Assembly (NCBI GenBank): GCA_010015745.1
Contig: ML978229.1
Span: 111,719-175,718 of the forward strand
DNA: 64,000 nt
Direction: 5' to 3'
Source: Setomelanomma holmii
Taxonomy: Eukaryota; Ascomycota; Dothideomycetes; Pleosporales; Phaeosphaeriaceae
Numbering within the stretch: position 1 is the first letter of the stretch; each line of letters begins with the position of its first letter. Made by a program: the position numbers and the translations under genes. The notes under the pieces are model-generated. The model made no database searches. It worked only from the letters and a program-made list of their open reading frames with translations, and had not been told where the DNA came from. Below are positions 20,913 to 31,980 of this stretch, piece by piece.

Positions 20913-21353
20913 CTAATTCGGCAGCACTGCCCATGCCACAATCTCCACCTTGGCCCCATCTGCTAGAGCCTCGACGCCTACTCCAGCCCACGCCGGTCTA
21001 TTTTGGCCAAAGAACTTCTCCAACACTACCTCCAGCGCCTTGTTGACCGCCGCATCCAGCCCCCCAACATGGTAGGTCGTCAGTTGGTAAACTGAAGCGA
21101 ATCCGTCCTTGACCCCGCCCGCCGCGAGTGAATCGACCACGTTCTGAAAAGCTTGTATGTATTCTTCTGTGAGGTCTGTCGGCAACTTCATGTCGGCTGT
21201 GTAGCCCGTCTGGCCGGCCGTCACTACCGTTCGCTTGTTTGCCGGAATGACCACAGCGCTGGAAATGTGGTATATGCCGCTCAGCTTTTCGCCCAGGCCG
21301 GGGACGTTGAAGCACTTGATGCCGTGCGCGTTGAGGGGGCTTGCGTATTCCAT
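20913..21353 (-). CDS. RidA/YjgF-family protein
   Basis: A single-exon 146-aa protein of the Rid superfamily (PF01042), recognised by TVVTAGQTGYTADMKLPTD near the middle and VGVEALADGAKVEIVAWAV at the end. RidA hydrolyses reactive enamine/imine intermediates released by PLP enzymes. Here the position aligning with the catalytic arginine of RidA (E. coli R105, in the block before the final strand) appears to be tryptophan (RPAWAGVGV), so it may belong to a divergent Rid subgroup and may not be a deaminase. It sits head to head with dioxygenase 2 and near a PLP aminotransferase, a sensible pairing. Confidence 0.85.
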   Translation of the reverse strand: MEYASPLNAHGIKCFNVPGLGEKLSGIYHISSAVVIPANKRTVVTAGQTGYTADMKLPTDLTEEYIQAFQNVVDSLAAGGVKDGFASVYQLTTYHVGGLDAAVNKALEVVLEKFFGQNRPAWAGVGVEALADGAKVEIVAWAVLPN

Positions 21354-21771
21354 GTCGCCGGTTTTTGTGGAGTGTCTTCTTGCAAAGGGGTCACGTATCG
21401 TGTAGATGGCGAAGAGATGAAAATGCGTTTATGGTATGGCTGCGAGAGCCACAAAGCATCGTTCTCAGCAGTATATAAGGTGAACATTCGAAGCAGCGTT
21501 AGTCGGTGCTGCGCGAAGTTGACAGCGAGCACTTATCTCACCAACTCTGCAACGTAGTTCCGGCGATGAAAGCCGTCGCTTATCTGTGCATCAGGCAACT
21601 GTCAGCGATCCTTTTGTTGCGCCTTCACGTGAGGCTGCAGGCATCCCGGCTGTCCCTGATCAGTGCAGATATAAACAGACCCAGAAATCGCTCGTCTTGT
21701 TCTACGTGACCAACAGACTCCAATCCACAACGACTTCAACAACATCTTTACCGACGGCGACATAAGAAACT
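21354..21771. promoter_or_regulatory. divergent promoter region of the RidA-like and dioxygenase 2 genes
   Basis: The 418-bp spacer has a TATATA element at 21,472-21,478, about 120 bp before the minus-strand RidA ATG. A TATAAA lies at 21,670-21,675, about 100 bp before the dioxygenase ATG at 21,772. The two genes can therefore be co-regulated from one shared region. Confidence 0.55.
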
Positions 21772-22809
21772 ATGCCTGCACCCAAACTTTTGCAAGATGA
21801 TCTGAAAAGACCTCTCCCCAAGGTCGAGGTCTTCGACAATGCATCTGCCACCCCGGATCAGATCGTCGCTGCCCTTATCAAAGCAGGTGGCTGTGTTGTC
21901 AAGAATGCCGTATCTAATGCCGACCTCGCTCTTATCCAGAAAGACGTTCAACCGTACCTCGATGCCGACAAACCATGGGAAGGCAATTTTTTTCCTCAAG
22001 AGACACGCCGAGTCAACGGCCTCGCCGAGAAGTCCAGAGTTTTCATGGACAAGATCTTCTGCTATGAGCCCTACCAAACCGTCTGCAGGAAAATGCTCTC
22101 CAGCACCTCAAAGAACTATCTCGGCCAGGAACTTCAGGTCAGCACCAGCCATCCCCAGCTCAACAACACTATCGTCTTCGCAATCGGCCCAGGCGCTGCC
22201 CCGCAGCCTTTGCATCGCGACGACATGATCCACCATCGTGTTTTGGAGCAAATGAATGCGAGAGACTATGTCATCGGGCAAGATACTGGCATTGGCATTT
22301 TTGTAGGCGGCAGGAAGACAACTAAGGCCAACGGAGCAACAAGATTCATCCCTGGTTCGCACCTTTGGGATCATGATACACCTCCAAGCGAAGACCTTAC
22401 CGTCTACGCGGAACTTGATCCTGGCGACGCTTTCTTCATGCTGTCTTCGTGTTATCATGGGGGATCTGCAAATTCGACAGAAGATCAGATACGATTAGTG
22501 TATAGTTGTTTCATGACCAAAGGCTATCTCCGACAGGTACGTACTAGATCTCTCGTCTATAATCTGCAGCACGATGCAGATTTAAAGGTTTTTCTCCCCA
22601 ATTAAGTAACACATGCTGACCTGTGACTGTCAATTTAGGAGGAGAATCAATATCTGAACAACGACCCAGAGAAGCTAAAGAAGCTCTACGATGATGACAT
22701 GCTCAGACTAATTGGGTATAATCTTAGTGCACCGTTTCTTGGCTGGATCAAAGAGGGTCACCCTTTGGCTGCCCTCGGAAGAACACAATCACTGGGGGAC
22801 ATGTATTGA
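21772..22809 (+). CDS. PhyH-family Fe(II)/2-oxoglutarate dioxygenase (copy 2)
   Basis: Two exons, 21772-22536 and 22639-22809, give 311 aa; the intron has GTACGT and TTTAG ends. The active site reads PLHRDD (H~148, D~150), CYHGG (H~229) and an arginine ~241, with GATRFIPGSHLW. It is a clear paralogue of the gene at 16,229-17,304 (shared blocks such as DVQPYLDAD/EVQPHVDAD and ETRRVNGL), with the intron before EENQ conserved. It resembles the fungal PhyH oxygenases of secondary metabolism (FtmOx1/AsqJ-like fold) rather than peroxisomal phytanoyl-CoA hydroxylase; no peroxisomal targeting signal is seen. Two copies suggest consecutive oxidations or two substrates. Confidence 0.9.
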
Positions 22810-24074
22810 AATAGTGTGACGCTCTTCTAGTCGTATAAATATACTGTTGAAGCGATCGGAACATGGTTTTTTAATTTCTAGTCAAAGTGCCTCTATTGGT
22901 TGTGACCAACGTTGTTCTAATAAGCCATTAGGGACGTATATGTCAGCCTGGCACCTCAGTTCACAAGGTACATGTGAACTGCGTCTCTCACGTGACTCTT
23001 TGTCACTTGCTTGCTCATCGTGGTTGTGTATATAATCGCTCTCTGTAGCTCTCTCAATACAACAACCTTCTGCTTCCTTCATGTCTGCTCTGTCCTCTCA
23101 CATCTGACAGTTTACTTAAACAACAAAATATGGATAGTGGCATTTCGACTGTGCTAGCATGTCAAAGACACCTACAGTATGCATCTCGTAGATCTCTACC
23201 AGTTCACCATAGAGCGGGGTGAATGTTCTCGTGGTCGACAACATGAATGTTGATAATCGTGACCAGTACGCAGTCTCAGCCTCGTAAGCTTTGGTGTATA
23301 ACTTTTGCGAATCCACAGAATGAATGCGATATACTCCAGATTGGTTCGGGCAGCTAAAGTGAGCACCTGCAACACCATGATCAAACGTGTTGAATCGGAT
23401 ATTAAAGGCGATTAAGCCACCTGATTAGCTTCTACACGCGAAAGCATCTGTTGGCAGCGCACATCCGGAGGCCAAACGGCTTTGCTGTAGGAATCAATGT
23501 CCGTCCGAACTCGGCTCAGCTGTGGAAAGTGGCAGCAATAAAGGGAAAGGCACAGCGATACGAACTCGTCTGTTCATAAGAAAGATTAAGACGTAAAGGG
23601 CACGATAAGAAAAGTGGGAATGGGTGGCGCTAGTCCAGATTCGGTGTAATACCAGACATGAAAGCTGACCACAACAGGGCGGTCACATTCTTCTATAGGT
23701 AGGATCGATTCGACCAAGATGGATAGGTTCTTTCAAACTGTTCTCGGAAATTTAGTACCTCAATTTGCTGATCGGAAACTTCTCAGAGGGTGGGCCAGCC
23801 GCCTCTTCATCCCACGGACGGTAATGGAAAGCCACAGCGAGCTTGTCAGATGCGCTCAATGCTCTTGAAGTCATCGAAAGAAGGCGCTGATAATCGTACG
23901 CTACCTAGTACCCATTGTAAAGGCTGAGACCACATACATATATTCTGGTTTCGTACTTTTAACCTTCAACTACAACCCGTTGACTCTTTCCTGCCGTCGT
24001 CATTCAACCCGACCAAACAGTCAAAGACATTGAAAATCGTCTTTTCCTAGAAAACTGCGGAACCAGCTAGGAAG
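22810..24074. other. 1.27-kb gene-free stretch in the cluster
   Basis: Only short frames without recognisable domains. The right part is the promoter and leader of the SDR gene at 24,075. No transposon signature was seen. Confidence 0.5.
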
Positions 24075-24839
24075 ATGGCCAAGAATCTACAGGGTCTCTC
24101 TGCTATCGTCACTGGCGGCTCCCGTGGCATAGGCGCCGGCATTGCGGTAGAGCTGGCAGCCCGCGGAGCCAACATCCTCATTACGTATCAAAGTGCTGCA
24201 TCGCAAGCCGAAGAAGTCGCAGCCAAGATCAAAGCCCTGGGCAGAGAAGTCCTGACTGTACAGGCCGCAGGCGAAGACAAGGAGGCACCCGCACGGATTG
24301 TGCGTACCGCTGTGGAGAAGTGGTCTCACATCGACATCATTATCAACAACGCCGGCGCCGGCGACGACTGTCTGCTCAAAGACATGACGTACGAGCTATG
24401 GGACAAGATTATCAACACCAATGTCCGTATGGCGACCTTTTTGGTCAAGGAGAGCATGCCGCATCTTGGCAAGGCCCCGCGCATCGTTAACATCTCTTCC
24501 GTCATAGCGCGCATGGGCGGCTCATGGGCGACGGCGTACTGCGCTTCTAAAGCGGCGCTGGAGGGCGTCACGAAGGTGTGGGCTGCAGAACTGGGCCAGA
24601 GCTACAACGCTACCGTGAACTGTGTGAACCCGGGGCCAGTAGGTACAGATATGTGGTTGCGGGATACTGGCGCCGAAGTATTGGCGGAATGGGAAGTCAA
24701 AATGAAGGAAACCCCAGCAGCGCCGAGGATCGGGACTGTGGATGACATTGCACAGATTGTGGCCTTTTTGGCAAGCGAAGAGAGCCGTTGGAGTACGGGC
24801 AGCACTGTCAATGCCAACGGAGGTTTGTGCTTTGTTTGA
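24075..24839 (+). CDS. short-chain dehydrogenase/reductase (SDR 1)
   Basis: A single-exon classical SDR of 254 aa. TGGSRGIG (residues ~13-20) binds NAD(P), INNAG (~90-94) stabilises the sheet, and the catalytic set is S~142 with Y155-CAS-K159. NPGPVGTDMW follows as in 3-oxoacyl-reductase-like SDRs. It reduces a keto group or oxidises an alcohol; the cofactor is probably NADP(H), given S-R in the glycine loop. It is transcribed towards the aminotransferase, which is on the other strand. It could act on the product of a dioxygenase or of the transaminase. Confidence 0.9.
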   Translation: MAKNLQGLSAIVTGGSRGIGAGIAVELAARGANILITYQSAASQAEEVAAKIKALGREVLTVQAAGEDKEAPARIVRTAVEKWSHIDIIINNAGAGDDCLLKDMTYELWDKIINTNVRMATFLVKESMPHLGKAPRIVNISSVIARMGGSWATAYCASKAALEGVTKVWAAELGQSYNATVNCVNPGPVGTDMWLRDTGAEVLAEWEVKMKETPAAPRIGTVDDIAQIVAFLASEESRWSTGSTVNANGGLCFV

Positions 24840-25279
24840 GGCGATGTGCGCATAGATAATTCCTCGAATTTGAACTTTACGATACATGTCCCTAGTTCTT
24901 TCAAATTCCTCAGAAACCACTGCAGCAAAAGAACGTGATTTCACAGACGCTGAGCGACTGGGCTGACTCTATTCTCTGGATGACATGGATGAGTATAAAG
25001 TCCCGAGGCCAAAAAATCCTACCTTGTTCTTCTTGACTAGGTCGTCTCACATGAACTGGCATCGTTCGGCCGTTTTGCCTCTCATTCACAGAGTCAGTCC
25101 CTGAGGGCATATGAAGCTATTAATGATCAACGAACAGATGTCTTTGTGTATATCATTCGTGCCATGCTGTTGCCAATGATATGTACAGGAGGTGTAGATC
25201 GATGATGAGTAAGTCGTTTCCTGCAACGTATCTTCCGGTTCTTTAACCCATCTTTACCAAAACCACTAACTCGACAAAC
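24840..25279. other. convergent 3' spacer
   Basis: This 440-bp spacer lies between SDR 1 and the convergent aminotransferase gene. It holds both 3' ends; no gene supported. Confidence 0.5.
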
Positions 25280-26925
25280 CTAATGAGCTTTATGCCACAA
25301 TTCCCCTGGAATTGGGTCTAGATAATCCACAACTTCATCCAGTGCTGCCCTGATGATTTGCACCCCTTTCTCCAACTCCTGATCCGTCATGACCATGCTC
25401 ACACCCATCCTCAGACGTCCATCCAGAGGATATAACAACAGCCCTTTGCTCAAGCACAAGCCTCCGATTCTCCGCGCCGTCACCCTTTCAGCCGCGTTTT
25501 CTCGAATTGGGATGCTGAAATCTGCTCCACGAACTTGGATATCAGCCACATAGGGATGCCTTCTCAAGTCGCTTGTCAGCTCTAGGAACTTCTCTCCAAT
25601 CTGATTCGCTCTCTCGGCCATGTTCTCCTCATCCAAAACTTTTAGTGCTACTTCCGCAGCTGCGATCGCCATGGGTGTGTGTGCAAACGTTGAGCCACTC
25701 TCGTAGGGTCCGACGACAGACATGATATCCTGGTCTCCCAGGACAAAGGAAGCGGGATAGGCACCGCCGGTCATAGATTTGCCCATGACGAGCAGATCTG
25801 GGCGAACATCCGGGCCCAGGTGATGGAAAGAGAAGAATTTTCCGGTTTTACACGATCCCATTCGGACTTCATCGGCGATGAAAGGGATGTTGTACTTCTT
25901 GCATAGGTCATAGACGCCCCGGGAGAATGAGACTTCTTCTTCGTATGTGCTGGGAGAAAAGTACCGTCAGTGACCTATATTAGAGAAACAGAATAGAGGC
26001 ATATACGTACTTGCCCGTGTTGCGTATGCACTCCATAATGACCGCTCCCACACGTGCATGGTGCTCTTGAAGACAAGCTTCCATATCTTCAAGATGGCCA
26101 TAACGTAGTAATTTATTGGTTGAGGGGTTGAGGTTGGTGTGTTGCACGCTGTCGAGGCCATAAGCTGTGACATTGCGTCAGCGCCTATTCCAGTTTGAGT
26201 TCATCTACGCGACGCACCTGTCCTCACGGGGCTAGGGTCTTGCAAATTCCACACTCCTGAAGACAGTCCGTGGTAGCTGTCTGAGACAGCCAGAATCAGT
26301 ACTTCGGTCGGGGGGATGCTCCTAATCTCATGGGCATGACGCCTAGCAATCTTGCAAGCTAGATCGGCTCCCTCGGCGCCGGTGACCATTGCAGAAATGT
26401 TGTCGTATCCGAATCTCGTGCACATCATTTCAGCAAAGACTGGCCAACGCGTATTGTGTGTTGAGGTGTTAATGAGATACGCTGGAAGCATACGTTAGCC
26501 ATTATCTGTTCAATGTCTATGGGACGGGGCCTACCTTTGTTCAATTGCTCTACCAACGCTGCAACTATCTTCGGATGACAATGTCCTTGATTGCACGCAC
26601 TAAACATGCAAATGAAATCGAGGTACTCTTTGCCGTCCACGTCCTACATATTTTCAGCCCTGCACCCCTCTGCTGCAGCACACGAGACGTTCCAGTGGCA
26701 TTAATCACGTACCCATAGTTTTGCACCCTTGCCTCTGTCCATAAAGCCGGGTAGAGGTGTGAAACCACCAACTGTGTGTTGTGCCTCAATGTCAAGCAGA
26801 CGCTGTGATGCTTTCGACAGCACAACTTGCTTCCGTTGGACGACAGTAGAGGCCATATGTGTGGAGTCCACTGCGATGACTTTTCCACCCGTATGAACGA
26901 CATCTTCGATGATGGCTGCTGACAT
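25280..26925 (-). CDS. class III PLP aminotransferase, ornithine-aminotransferase-like
   Basis: Five exons on the minus strand (26925-26713, 26643-26535, 26481-26218, 26164-26011, 25949-25280) give 469 aa. The match to ornithine aminotransferase is clear: YLDFICMFSACNQGHCHPKI, VTGAEGADLACKIARR, IADEV (PLP-contacting D~273), RPDLLVMGKSMTGGAYPAS (Schiff-base K~304) and RLRMGVS (the substrate-carboxylate arginine). The loop that in true OAT carries GEAG, including the glutamate that masks that arginine, instead reads MECIRNTGNTYEEE. The substrate has therefore probably changed. It transfers an amino group between an amino acid and a keto acid or aldehyde, probably in the cytosol. The RidA-like protein nearby would fit clean-up of imine by-products. 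Confidence 0.88.
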
Positions 26926-27859
26926 TTTGGAGAATAATGTTCTGTTATCGCGAAGGGCGACTAGCCGGATGAGATTGAAGAATATTCGCAGATAGGGTGC
27001 AAAAAGAACTTAGGTGGCAGTTAACGTTCTCTCTTGCTTTGGGACGCGCATGAGAAGGCACCCAAGTATTTATATCTACGGATGTTTGTAACTTGTTTAA
27101 TAAGACTTGTATCTTGACGCTTTGTTCGTTGAAATCTATTCGCATTTGTGGGTAGTTTGAGAAGCGGATGCCCGCTGCTATTGCGATTTGGCAACCAACA
27201 GCGATTCCTCGGCTCGCTGTCCATTGCCTAAGTAAGTGAAATGGCATATGGTGGGCAGCTGGAGGGGCGGCAGTAATCAAAATGGGGCGCTTCTACGCAT
27301 ACCGCGAGGTTGCATTCAGTGCCAATGCTGGGGAGACAAGCGGAACTTCTCGTTTTGGTATGAGGCACAATTGAGCCCCCAACGTTCTCGTGTACCTCCA
27401 TAAGGCTTCTTCACGTACCGGACCATTTAGCCGACGATTAGGTTGTTATCGGACCCCTCTTTCCTAGCGAACCATATCCCCGTGTGTCGGTGCTCGGCAG
27501 CTGGCAACGTTCGGGCTTAGCGCGATCGATAGTCGGACCACAGATTAAGACACGTACGATGTTACTGGTGGCTGGTGGCTAGTGGTTGGTGTTTGCTGGG
27601 AGAAGTATGCCGGATCTATGTGCCCCACATCACGAATGTAGTATCATAGGTATAGGCACAATGTCTGGGAGTTCGGCTTAAGCATATACCAATTTTCTGT
27701 TTACTGCATCCATATTACATTGAGGTAGACTACGCGACACCTCCGTACTTCTTAAATTTTGAATGGTTGAAATAGTCAAAGAACGCTCGATGAAGCATTC
27801 GGATCTCTTTCCCAGCCCCACATATAGAAACATGTACAATAAATGCAGAACCTACTCTC
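26926..27859. other. promoter side of the aminotransferase gene; no gene
   Basis: A 934-bp spacer between two minus-strand genes. A 111-codon frame at 26,945-27,280 has no recognisable features and I do not support it. Confidence 0.5.
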
Positions 27860-29546
27860 CTACATCCCGTCTTCCCCCGAGGCTTCATTTTGAGTGTCTT
27901 CAAAAGACATTGGCCCTGGAGCTGTGTATCTCGTCCTTGAATATGCGAACCAGTTGAGGAGGGTACACAACAAAACACCAGCCAACGTAACTGAGGCATA
28001 GTTCATAGTCGCCCCTGTCACTGGAACGTAAGCAGGGAAACACAGCCAGATGGCGATGAAGGGCATCCAAATAATGGAGATGATGTTAAAGTAGATGCCC
28101 GCGCGACCCATGTTGAAGAATCGCTTGCTGGGGAATACTTTCGATCGGCCAGTGAGAAGAAGACCTCCAATGACCAGTATATATGTTAGATATAACGTGA
28201 TAAGGCCTCCACCAAGAACAGCGTTTATCGCGGTGGTTGACCCGAGGATGATAGAACCAAGAGCGATAATAAGGATGGTGCAGCATGCCACGGCGTTGGT
28301 AGGAAGCTCATAATTTGTGTTGATGGTTGCCATCCAGTCAGAGAACGGCAATGCTCCTTGTCGTCCGATAGACCACACGATTCGGGAAAAGGTCGTTATC
28401 AAACATATAGATCCAGCCAGTAGGACAAGGATGTAGACCAAAATTGCGATGATAGTGAGGACCTCAGAGTCCAGTCCGTCCAGCAATAGCTGAGCGATTG
28501 GCTGGCCTCCAATAGGCGCCAGGAGCTTGTCCGGGTCGACGATACAGAACATATAGACCAGAATCATTGGAAACCCTACGAGTGTGCTCAGTACAGCACT
28601 TCCCAACATGACACGGGGAATGTTTCTCTTAGGATTGGGTATCTCATCAGCGAGATGGGCGGCTCCTTCGAAGGCGTTGACAGCAGTGGCACCAGGCAAC
28701 AGTCCGAGGAAGAATACCACACCGTTCGATTTCCACCCAGTCATGTTGACCAGATCGGCGAAGACAAAAGACGCACTCTGTTTGGGGTGGGTTCGGACGA
28801 GGAGGACGATGAGCACAAAAACTGCACCGAGGTTGATGCCGAGAACCATACTCTTGAGCATGTATGGATATAACTTGAAGAGCGGAACGTTGAGGGCTAA
28901 CGCGACAAGAGCTGTGCCGATGTATACGAGGTAGTAATGCCACGGTTGTATGACGAATGTTGTTTTGATGACTACTACCAATGCCCAGATGAGCTGTGAG
29001 GTAAGAAGGCAAGCCGCGGCTGACAGAAAAAAGTATGCCGCGCCAGTGGTCCAGGCAGATAAATAGCTGAGGCCGCGTGCGTATTTCTTCTTGGACATGA
29101 CTGCAGTCCAATAGATCTGACCTGTAACAAGCATCACACCCAAATCAGTGACTACTCCGCTCAAGGAATACATATGCTCCAAGGGTTATATTGGAAACAG
29201 ACATGAGAATACACATACCTGAAGTGTGAGGGTAGACAGCTGCAACCTCAGCTAGCGAAACGCAAACGCAGAGATTGCAAAGCACTGCGAGTAAGTATCC
29301 ATAGATGAATACCGGACTCCCGCCTACTCCAATCACACTAGCAAGGTACGTGCCAATAGCGAGGGGTGTTGCTGTCAACGAGTACTGGAAACCCAGACTG
29401 CTCCAAATATTGAAAGACTCTTTCGGCGCCTGCTGCATGTCTACCTCGTGGACTGCACCAATATCGACATCCGCATGATGCTGAGGATAGGTCGGAGTCT
29501 TGTTGTCGTATGCTGGCATTTTCAGATCATCTGTGTATTGAGACAT
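27860..29546 (-). CDS. APC-superfamily amine/amino-acid permease (GABA/choline type)
   Basis: Two exons, 29546-29219 and 29121-27860, joined by a 97-nt GT-AG intron, give 529 aa. The splice restores the family block PHTSGQIYWTAV. About 12 membrane helices are visible as hydrophobic runs, for example VFVLIVLLV and LTIIAILVYILVLLAGSI. The loop FEGAAHLADEIPNPKRNIPR is the signature of the amino acid/choline transporter family (TC 2.A.3.4; yeast Hnm1 and Uga4 relatives). It would import GABA, choline or a related amine across the plasma membrane by proton symport. Its promoter region holds the CGG-containing tandem array. Confidence 0.9.
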
Positions 29547-30446
29547 TATGTATGCAGAAAGAGAGGTTTTATGAATGAAATTAAGAATGAGCCTGTAGGA
29601 GATGGGATGGCAAAGGCATTTGAACAGCAGATGCGTGCGCGCATAGTCACTGATACCAGTTGCATCAGAACATGAGGTTATCAGATATACTAACTGCGCC
29701 ATGCATAACTTCACGCCATGATCTCGTTGCTAATAGCTCGAAGTGACACCGGGAAGGGTGAGTGACAGCGGAGAGGGCTAACGACACCGGAAAAGGTATG
29801 TGACAGCGGAAAGGGTAAGCGACAGCGATGGACCTATTTCGGTTGTGATCTCCACGTTCCGGATGCTACCCCTGGTGGCTTACGACAACGGCCGGGGCTA
29901 ATAGTTAATGATGATAAGAACACGAATCTAGACCTCAACGGCAATTATTCTTCAATCAGAGATTAGAGATTCTTACGGTGACAGCCACTCGCCCGTCAGA
30001 TACATTGTCGCGACTTAATATTTCAGATTTGCAAACGTTATGAGGATTGCAGAACGCGCCTGACCAGACTGCAGAGGCTTGAACTCTTGAAAAATCGCGA
30101 CACGTAGTAACCTTCGATCTAGAAGCATTAAAAGCCTGTACACGTACTTTCTGCAGAATCATAGCCTAGCTGGGCATAAAATTAGAAGCGCCAACGATAT
30201 AGAATACGATGATCTTCTCTTTTCAGCAACTGATAGCGAAGAGAAGAACAGACCCACGATGAATTTTTGGGTAACAATGCAATATTTGAAGTCTATTTAT
30301 TCTAACTTGCGACATCTTCTACAGACTCCGTACCGCTCGTACTCATGGACGTTTCTTCGACAGTGCTTATACATCTTATGTCTCAAGCCTGATCAACTGG
30401 AAAAAAAGTATTGTGAAGTCAAATTTGCGAACCTTTCTCGTTTGAC
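29547..30446. promoter_or_regulatory. divergent region between permease 1 and SDR 2
   Basis: A 900-bp spacer between head-to-head genes. It contains the five-copy 19-bp array (29,742-29,838) and a further diverged copy near 29,881-29,900. No gene supported. Confidence 0.6.
29742..29838 (+). repeat. 19-bp tandem repeat carrying CGG triplets
   Basis: Five degenerate units approximating AGTGACAGCGGAAAGGGTA lie head to tail, four of them with CCGG or GCGG followed by purines; the fifth has GCGATGG. A related unit (TACGACAACGGCCGGGGCTA) appears at 29,881-29,900. CGG is the half-site of Zn2Cys6 factors, and the array lies about 200-290 bp upstream of the permease ATG. A regulatory role is inferred, not shown. 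Confidence 0.75.
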
Positions 30447-31539
30447 ATGTCGCACATCCTGAAGTAAGATATGGCGCACAACCTCCGTTCCAGAACATAT
30501 CGTTCGCGATGCTGATCAACCACAATCTTCAGTCTTGAAGGCCGGGTCGCCATCGTCACAGGCTCATCTTCTGGAGTCGGCCGTGCAATCGCACTCGCAC
30601 TGGCGAGTGAAGGCGCGTCGGTCATATGCAGCGATTTAACGCCTGATTTGCGGCCAGGCGGTTACGAGACAGAGACAGAGCCTACGCACAGTTTGATCGC
30701 AAAGACCGGCAAAGCAATTTTCAAGAAGACAGATGTCAGCTCGCCGCAAGATGTGGAAGCGCTGATTGCATCTGCCGTTGCTGAATATGGCAGGCTAGAT
30801 ATGTACGTGAGATGAGAGACGTTCCCTCCTGACTTGAACTAGACTTGAAAGGAAACGGCAGCTAATGCTGCGAAGCTTGGTCAATAACGCAGGAATCTTT
30901 TGCGGGCAGAACAAGATTGCAGAAGAGTCTATAGAAGCCTTCGACAAGACGATGGTAGAGTATTCCAAGAAACGACAACAACACCAAAGGAGAAAGGTCT
31001 AATTGGTTTTAGGCCATTAATACGCGAGGCCCATTTCTTGGTATGAAATATGCGATTGCACAAATGATGAAACAGGAACCACGACCTTCTGGAGATCGCG
31101 GTTGGATCGTGAATGTATCTTCGATCGGCGGCCTGGTGGGCCTATCAATGGAACGTAGGCTAACCCTTTTCATCTCCATCTTCCTTCCAATCTCCTCTAC
31201 CGCTTTCACTGCCTTTGCCATAGCATTAGCTAATACTCGGAAGCGTCCTACTGTGCGAGCAAAGGTGCAGTTACGAATTTGACCCGACAGGTAGCGCTTG
31301 ACTATGCTGCAGACAAAATCCATATCAACGGTGTATGCCCAGGCTTTCTAAAGACAGCAATGGTTCGATCTGCACTCGAAGATCCAGCTCTCCACAAAGA
31401 ACTGCACAATGCGTCGCCATGGCCACATTTAGGTATACCAGAGGATATAGGGAAAGCAGTACTCTATTTATGCGGTAATGGTGCGAGCTGGGTAACTGGC
31501 GTAATGTTAAACGTAGATGGCGGGTACTGTGCTAGGTAG
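30447..31539 (+). CDS. short-chain dehydrogenase/reductase (SDR 2)
   Basis: Five exons, 30447-30463, 30533-30802, 30876-30954, 31013-31154 and 31244-31539, give 267 aa. The first exon is only 17 nt (MSHILN); it is supported by a GTAAGA donor, a CTGAT branch site and a CAG acceptor, and it removes an in-frame TGA. Domains: TGSSSGVG (~15-22), LVNNAG (~97-102), S~158 in NVSS, and YCASK (Y172, K176). ICSDL after the second strand, with an acidic residue, suggests NAD. It is probably an alcohol or hydroxy-acid dehydrogenase. A MITE-like repeat begins 22 bp after the stop. Confidence 0.85.
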
Positions 31540-31560
31540 TTAAAATCTGTCGTATTCAAA

Positions 31561-31980
31561 TAACGTACCTTACGGGCGAGTGGCCCAAACAAGCGAGTGG
31601 CCCACCTAATTCTTAATTTCTTCTTTTCTAAATAACTCTTACAACCCTAGGCCTATTTAGGCAGTTTTTCATTCGTTGAAAAGCAGCAGCTTAGGTCTTT
31701 TTAGGCAACTAAAAAATTACTAGATTAGGCCTAGTATAGTAGAAGTTATTAAGAAAAGAAGATAACCAAGAATTTCTTGGCATTAGATAACTAAATCGCC
31801 CGTAGTGGCGACTCGCCCGTGAGGTATGTTATTTAAGAATTTCTTAGTGTTAGGTAGGCTACTTGCCCGTGTATGTTACTCGCCTATGAGGTACATTACA
31901 TAAGAGTAGATTTAAGTAGAGGCTCAGTATAGTAATTAGCTCGCCTGTGTTATTAACTCGCTTGTAAGGTACATTACTAA
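31561..31980. mobile_element. MITE-like inverted-repeat element with three nested right ends
   Basis: The left end, TAACGTACCTTACGGGCGAG, is inverted at 31,811-31,831 (CTCGCCCGTGAGGTATGTTA). Two further degenerate right-end copies follow at about 31,880-31,898 and 31,957-31,977. A second submotif, GCGAGTGGCCCA, is repeated in the left end. There is no coding frame. The ACGTACC start is shared with the end of the pogo element at 63,158, suggesting mobilisation by that family. Confidence 0.7.

Noticed and set aside
23116..23384. Short minus-strand frames between dioxygenase 2 and SDR 1
   Set aside because: No homology signal or splice model; treated as intergenic.
26945..27280. 111-codon minus-strand frame upstream of the aminotransferase
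   Set aside because: No domain, no conserved blocks, and it sits in the promoter region.
28584..28934. 116-codon plus-strand frame inside permease 1
   Set aside because: Antisense shadow of the permease coding sequence.
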